64,000 nucleotides of DNA, taken from assembly GCA_024685285.1 (NCBI GenBank), contig JAIKVZ010000031.1:123998-187997 (forward strand), written 5' to 3'. This document shows positions 58,887-64,000 of the stretch, one piece after another; positions within the stretch are counted from its first letter, which is position 1; every line of letters begins with the position of its first letter. A model generated the notes under the pieces. That model was given only the letters and a program-made list of their open reading frames with translations. It did no database searches and had not been told where the DNA came from. The stretch comes from Bacteroidales bacterium (GTDB taxonomy: Bacteria; Bacteroidota; Bacteroidia; Bacteroidales; P3). Position numbers and translations under genes: made by a program.

Positions 58887-60005
58887 TCAGCGCACTGTCA
58901 GCTTTTTGGTGGTGGTGCCGGCGGTGGTGACCAAGCGCACCAAGTAGCTGCCCCGCGGTAGGGCCGTGCAGTCCACCGTGGCGGCGGTGCCCCGTGCCGG
59001 ACGGCTCTGCACCAAACGGCCTGCGGCGTCGTAGAGCTCGACGGCCTGCAGGTGGAACGACGAGAGTACCGTGGCTGTGCCGCCAGCCTCTACCACGCTG
59101 GGTATCAGCTGTGTGTACCTCTCGAGCAGCTGCGGCGAGTAGATGTTGGCGCCCGTGGTGTCAACACCCGTGGTGTCACCTCCTTGCCCCGTGGTGTCTG
59201 CGTTAGGGTCGGGGGTGAGTATCGGAAACATCAGGGTGATGTAGGCCGATATTTGGTGTGGAAGTTCTTGTGGAATTGTTAAATATGTTACAGTATCGTC
59301 CACAATAAGACCTGAGCTTGGGTAGTAGTCCCCCAGACCGGTATCATCGGAATAGTTGGTGTATATATTTCTTGAGTGGTATGACTCTGAGAATCCCGTA
59401 TCAAGGGAAGTATAAAATACTAAGTTGCAACGGCACGAATCCGAAAAAAGGGTGCTTATAAAAATACTGTCTGCTGTGGCAGTATATGGTTGGCTGAAAT
59501 AGGACTCATATATTGGAATGTCTAATGTGGAGACACCGAGCACGTAACTAAAAGGTATTTGCATAAGCATATATGTGGGCTGCAAGGCGTTGAAACTGCT
59601 CTCGGAAACCTTTTTCATGGCAATGTGCGTTATGTGGGCTGGTGAGATGTATGTAGATTTGATGCACATAAGTGTCTTAAAGCTCTCGCAGGAGACTTGG
59701 GACGGAACATAAGACCAGGTGTTTGTATCGTATATAAGTGTTAGTACTGATGTTGCGATACCGTATACATCTACAGGAGGCTCTATGGGTATGGGATGAA
59801 ATAAATTCGGCCAGTCATATATTGGATACTCTAAAACTGTTGCTTTTAAAGAGTCGTGCCCATGCCCGCTCCAAATGGAATGCCACCCCTCTGGCAGCAG
59901 GTAACAGCTGTCGGCATGGTTTAGGAATATCCGGGTGTTAGCGGGCTGTGCCGACAATGCAAATGTTCCGGCAAACAGGATTAATATCAAGACAAAACGT
60001 TTCAT
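58887..60005 (-). CDS. T9SS C-terminal sorting domain protein (B1)
   Basis: Signal peptide MKRFVLILILFAGTFALSA; C-terminal LYDAAGRLVQSRPARGTAATVDCTALPRGSYLVRLVTTAGTTTKKLTVR. Confidence 0.85.
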   Translation of the reverse strand: MKRFVLILILFAGTFALSAQPANTRIFLNHADSCYLLPEGWHSIWSGHGHDSLKATVLEYPIYDWPNLFHPIPIEPPVDVYGIATSVLTLIYDTNTWSYVPSQVSCESFKTLMCIKSTYISPAHITHIAMKKVSESSFNALQPTYMLMQIPFSYVLGVSTLDIPIYESYFSQPYTATADSIFISTLFSDSCRCNLVFYTSLDTGFSESYHSRNIYTNYSDDTGLGDYYPSSGLIVDDTVTYLTIPQELPHQISAYITLMFPILTPDPNADTTGQGGDTTGVDTTGANIYSPQLLERYTQLIPSVVEAGGTATVLSSFHLQAVELYDAAGRLVQSRPARGTAATVDCTALPRGSYLVRLVTTAGTTTKKLTVR

Positions 60006-60022
60006 AGCGGTTGTAGTTGAAT

Positions 60023-61372
60023 TTAACGGCATATTGACAAATATGTTTTAGAAACCACTGGTTTTTGGAATGAGGACACTGTGGGGACAGCCATTACCGT
60101 AGGCATTTGTTCTTCGTAGTTATTGTCGAGGTCCAATGTCGTATTGGTAAATGGCATAAGGTTGTAGCAACTGGATGGGGTTGTATGATATCTACTATAA
60201 AAAAGGGCAAGATTGCCTGAAGTAGAAATTCCCGAAGCAAGTGTCATATTAGGGATAGTAAAATATGAACTGACTGAATTCAGGGAATTGAGATTTGTCC
60301 CAGAGAGATTGTATTTGGTTGTCATAGGAGCAAAAGAAGAAAGATTAACAATCAGTTCCGACCAGTTCGGATTTGACGAAACGGTTAAATCCTGAACTAT
60401 GAACAGTGTGTTTCCCAACATATCAACAGTAATATCTTTCACCGGGCCTGAAAAATTTGCCGAGGAAAGCGTCAGGGCTTTTCTCATTGTATTTGAATAG
60501 GAAGAAGCGTCATATAGCGAGAGAATCAACTCGGAGTTCCCCGAACTTCCAATGAAATGCGTTGCGCAGACGAACTTATCGGCCTCTGTATTCTTTATCA
60601 AAGACGGTGTTGTCGATGCATACGGACTTTCGCAATAATGTATATAGGGGGTAGTGGAGAATATACTGGTAGACCCGTTGGTTGGGCGGTTGAAAAAATA
60701 AACTCTTTGGCGCATATCGTAGTCCCTTCGACGGGAACTAACACCTATGAATCTGGATGATTTATCAACATCATCGAACTGTAAATAGTATTTGTAATAG
60801 TTGGTGGCTGTGAGTTGCCAGTTGTTGCTTGCTATATCTGCTGTGTAACAGTCAATAATGCAATAGTAGGTGGTGGGGTCTCCATAGGCGTTATATTTGC
60901 CTTCACCCACCATAATTACGTGGTATCCTGTGTCCGCTGCGGTATTATAAGCCGTTAGTTTTGTCAGGTTTGTAATATGGAAATCATTTAGAGGGTTCGG
61001 TATGTGGATAATATTGTAAGTGACATTCGAACCCACAAAATCATTTATGTTGAACCATACAAATACAGGAGCCCCCCAATTTTTGCCGCAGAAAAAAGCG
61101 ATTTCACCCTCAACAATCTCTATGTCATTAACAATGCCACACCCCATAGGTACTGAAGCTGAGCGGAAAGTTGACGTACCATAGTCAATGCCAAAATTGC
61201 CAGAACCTGACAGTTCATGATATACCAGGAACCGGTTGGCTGTTATGTTTCTTACCATCGTTTTATCTGTAGGATATGCCGGGACTTCTCTAATTGAGTC
61301 TTGTGCATTTACAGATGCAGTGGTCAGTACGGTTGCAACAAAGGCAAAAACAATATTTATTCCGTACCTCAT
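60023..61372 (-). CDS. Hypothetical secreted protein (A1), paralogous to the degraded gene at 62634-63882
   Basis: Signal peptide MRYGINIVFAFVATVLTTASVNA; no sorting domain at C-terminus. Confidence 0.75.
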   Translation of the reverse strand: MRYGINIVFAFVATVLTTASVNAQDSIREVPAYPTDKTMVRNITANRFLVYHELSGSGNFGIDYGTSTFRSASVPMGCGIVNDIEIVEGEIAFFCGKNWGAPVFVWFNINDFVGSNVTYNIIHIPNPLNDFHITNLTKLTAYNTAADTGYHVIMVGEGKYNAYGDPTTYYCIIDCYTADIASNNWQLTATNYYKYYLQFDDVDKSSRFIGVSSRRRDYDMRQRVYFFNRPTNGSTSIFSTTPYIHYCESPYASTTPSLIKNTEADKFVCATHFIGSSGNSELILSLYDASSYSNTMRKALTLSSANFSGPVKDITVDMLGNTLFIVQDLTVSSNPNWSELIVNLSSFAPMTTKYNLSGTNLNSLNSVSSYFTIPNMTLASGISTSGNLALFYSRYHTTPSSCYNLMPFTNTTLDLDNNYEEQMPTVMAVPTVSSFQKPVVSKTYLSICR

Positions 61373-61388
61373 GTGTATATTTTTTTTG

Positions 61389-61420
61389 CAAATATACAAA
61401 CGTTTTTTCTACTGTGCAAA
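61389..61420 (-). promoter_or_regulatory. Bacteroidota-type promoter for A1-B1 gene pair
   Basis: Minus strand TTTG - 20 nt - TATATTTG. Confidence 0.5.
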
Positions 61421-61457
61421 TATTAATGTTTTTTACATTTTGTGCAGTTTTGCGGTG

Positions 61458-62603
61458 TCAGCGCACTGTCAGCTTTTTGGTGGTGGTGCCGGCGGTGGTG
61501 ACCAAGCGCACCAAGTAGCTGCCCCGCGGCAGGGCTGTGCAGTCCACCGTGGCGGCGGTGCCTCGGGCCGGACGGCTCTGCACCAAACGGCCTGCGGCGT
61601 CGTAGAGCTCGACGGCCTGCAGGTGGAACGACGAGAGCACCGTGGCTGTGCCGCCTACCTCGACCACGCTGGGTATCAGCTGTGTGTACCTCTCGAGCAG
61701 CTGCGGCGAGTAGATGGCGGCGCCCGTGGTGTCAACACCCGTGGTGTCGCCTCCTTGCCCCGTGGTGTCTATTATCGTGGTGTCGATTGCTGTGGTGTCG
61801 AAATAGCTCAGCACCGTGTCCACTGGCGTGGGGGTACTCCTGTTCGGGTCCGGCGTAAGGATGGGGAACGCCAATAATATTCCTGGACGGTATGGGAACC
61901 TGCGCCACCTTACGTAATCTCCTGAATTGTATACTTTTATAGTTGTAGCTATATTTGTGTTCACGGGATATTCTATAGAAAATCCATTCAGGCATAGTCC
62001 TCTGGCGTGAATGCCATCAGCCAATGCTCCATTGTGGTTTGTCGTTCCAAAATAGAATGAGTCGGTAACATAATATGCCGTATCAAAATATGTTTCGAAT
62101 AATGGTGGTGTTATTAGTGTGTTGTCGTTGGGGTCAACGTACATACTATCCATATATGGGGCAATGCGCGAGTGGTGTGGAGGCATAATGTATGTAGGCT
62201 GGTCAAACTGGCTATAGGCAGAACTACCTAATAGCAACATACTGTCTCCGATAGGTTTATATAGGCAAGTGTATTCCCTCCAGTTTGAGCGAGACGTATC
62301 AAGAGAGAAATCGTCCCACCCAGGGAAATTCAGATGAGCAAAACAAGAAGCGACTCCATAAACAGTTAGACCCGCATCCGAACTATCAAGGATTACACAC
62401 ACGTCACTGTTAAAATGGGCTTCTGAATAGGGCCAACCCCAGGTGTATTCTAAAGATGTGTCGGATAGTAATTCATCTATGTTGGGATTGCTTACATAAT
62501 AATTGTCCAACCCTTCAATAGGAACAAGGTCATAGTTTTGAGCAATGGATAAAAGTGCAGTCTGCAAGAGAAAAACAAAAAAGAATAGAGTCTTATTTTT
62601 CAT
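61458..62603 (-). CDS. T9SS C-terminal sorting domain protein (B2), paralog of B1
   Basis: Signal peptide MKNKTLFFFVFLLQTALLSIAQ; C-terminal ~110 aa nearly identical to B1. Confidence 0.85.
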   Translation of the reverse strand: MKNKTLFFFVFLLQTALLSIAQNYDLVPIEGLDNYYVSNPNIDELLSDTSLEYTWGWPYSEAHFNSDVCVILDSSDAGLTVYGVASCFAHLNFPGWDDFSLDTSRSNWREYTCLYKPIGDSMLLLGSSAYSQFDQPTYIMPPHHSRIAPYMDSMYVDPNDNTLITPPLFETYFDTAYYVTDSFYFGTTNHNGALADGIHARGLCLNGFSIEYPVNTNIATTIKVYNSGDYVRWRRFPYRPGILLAFPILTPDPNRSTPTPVDTVLSYFDTTAIDTTIIDTTGQGGDTTGVDTTGAAIYSPQLLERYTQLIPSVVEVGGTATVLSSFHLQAVELYDAAGRLVQSRPARGTAATVDCTALPRGSYLVRLVTTAGTTTKKLTVR

Positions 62604-62633
62604 AATGTGAGTGTATAAAACTGATAATTCTAA

Positions 62634-63882
62634 TCAATAACATATAATTTGTGTCGTATTAGTGGTATTTCTTTCTTTATATGGGATTAGATGTACTGCA
62701 GAAATGAATGGAACCATTCTCGTTTCTTCTATAAAATCCCTCGGAACAGATACTTCAATTATTGGTAGTGTTTTTGAGCACGTTGTGTCACTGAGAGAAA
62801 AGTCGAACCTGTGAAGAGACAGATCCCCATTGTCTAAAACACCTGATGCTATGACTCTACAAGTGTCTCTATAGTCATGATCAAGAGAGGTCAGGTATCT
62901 TTCAACAATATTGTAACGGCATTTTGAACCAATTGATAGACCTATTTGATACACTGCATTTATTTTATTGGCCGAAGAGTCAGTCATGTCTTGAAGAACA
63001 AACAATTTATTTTTGTGCCAAGCAAAATCTTTGATACCATTGATAAAATTGTATCCCTGTATTGTGGGATTTATTACTTTTTGTAATATGGTATTTGGGA
63101 AGCGGTACACAGAAACCATTAAGCCATCAAACGAACCTTGGTCTACTACATGGCATACGGTGGCAAATGTATCCTCATTGCAATGAACTATAGCTACGCT
63201 GTCTAATGCTGTGTAATTGTTGCTTATATACCACACTGTAGGGTCGTTGAGAACATACTTGTAGTACTAACGGTGGTTTATTGAAAAAATATATGCGGTG
63301 TGGTCTGTTGCCTTCCAATGTTTGCCCTGCAACAGCTATATAATTATCTGATACTGCAACGTCGTGGAATTGCCAGTCGGGTTTACCTAAAGTATACATT
63401 TCAATCGCCCATGATGGAGATGTTGGATTTGTGGCGTATGCGTCAACAATACATGAGAATAGTACATTGGGGGTATCCCTGTGGTAACAAGCACCAGTCA
63501 TTATTATATGCACACCACCGTCCGTGGTCTTATAGGCAGTCAATCTGTCCAAGGACGATACTATATATGGAACAAAAGCAGGCAATGCTGTTGACATAGC
63601 AATAGAACTGGGGTAAGATAATGTTTTATAGCCGAAGTATGCATTATATGCCGAGGGTGCTCCACAGAAATATGCCAAGTTAGAAGATGACAATGGTAAT
63701 ATGTCATTAACATATTGAGGACAGGGTAATGAGGACTCCTGGACGAGAGAACCATTTAATAAATGAGAGAATATAAGACTTGCCGCCGCCCCCGTTTCGT
63801 TGTATATTATACAGGAATCACCTGAGATATATCGAACTATTGAATTTTGAGAATTATATCCATTAGTGTTTCCTAAAAAAAA
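62634..63882 (-). pseudogene. Frameshifted and 5'-truncated paralog (A2) of the 60023-61372 gene, or assembly errors
   Basis: Homology to A1 continues across two frames: IYFFNKP / TVSTTSMFSTT / PTVWYISNNYT, with shifts near 63272-63276 and 63241-63243; no signal peptide before the in-frame stop at 63883. Confidence 0.65.
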
Positions 63883-64000
63883 TTAACAAATAGATATGCT
63901 ATCCAAAATTCAAGGACAACTGGTTGAATGGAGCACACTCGCTGATGGGCTGGGGTGCTGTGGACAACAATTCCATCATGTTGTCTTTGACGAGCAACGA

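Noticed and set aside
59200-59220. GTTAGGGTCGGGGGTGAG as another copy of the dispersed G-rich repeat
   Set aside because: It encodes the conserved LTPDPN motif shared by B1 and B2, and the paralogous sequence (GTTCGGGTCCGGCGTAAGG) follows the protein, not the repeat; only partial match.

Overview
The window looks like a Bacteroidales/Bacteroidota chromosome segment. Support: TAnnTTTG-type promoters, type IX secretion (T9SS) C-terminal sorting domains, and Bacteroidota housekeeping families. It is mostly GC-rich housekeeping DNA: mnmG end, two tRNA-Lys genes, rsmA, a U32 peptidase, aroB, lysC, smpB, dus, cdd, a PpiD-like PPIase, an M23 peptidase, dxr, rseP, lptF/G, recR, nagZ-like GH3, an aspartate aminotransferase, recA, relA/spoT, mazG, pyrK-pyrD, metG, mtgA, raiA/hpf and a xer recombinase. 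Secreted proteins interrupt this: a ~5,400-aa T9SS protein with 14 C-terminal InlB-like B-repeats, a 2,112-aa T9SS adhesin-like protein, a Ser-rich/His-rich secreted protein, and a tandemly duplicated two-gene surface-protein pair in AT-richer DNA at the right edge. The most unusual signals are: (1) a dispersed family of ~11-nt-period G-rich repeats (GGGTTAAGGTC / GGGTTAGGTTC) in five of the six convergent gene junctions that have intergenic space, with two further copies inside coding sequences; (2) a perfect 16-bp parS-like palindrome TGTTCCACGTGGAACA downstream of mnmG, beside one of those repeats; (3) chimeric surface genes with divergent AT-rich N-terminal regions and a near-identical GC-rich C-terminal sorting cassette. 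All family assignments come from reading the translated proteins; no database search was run.
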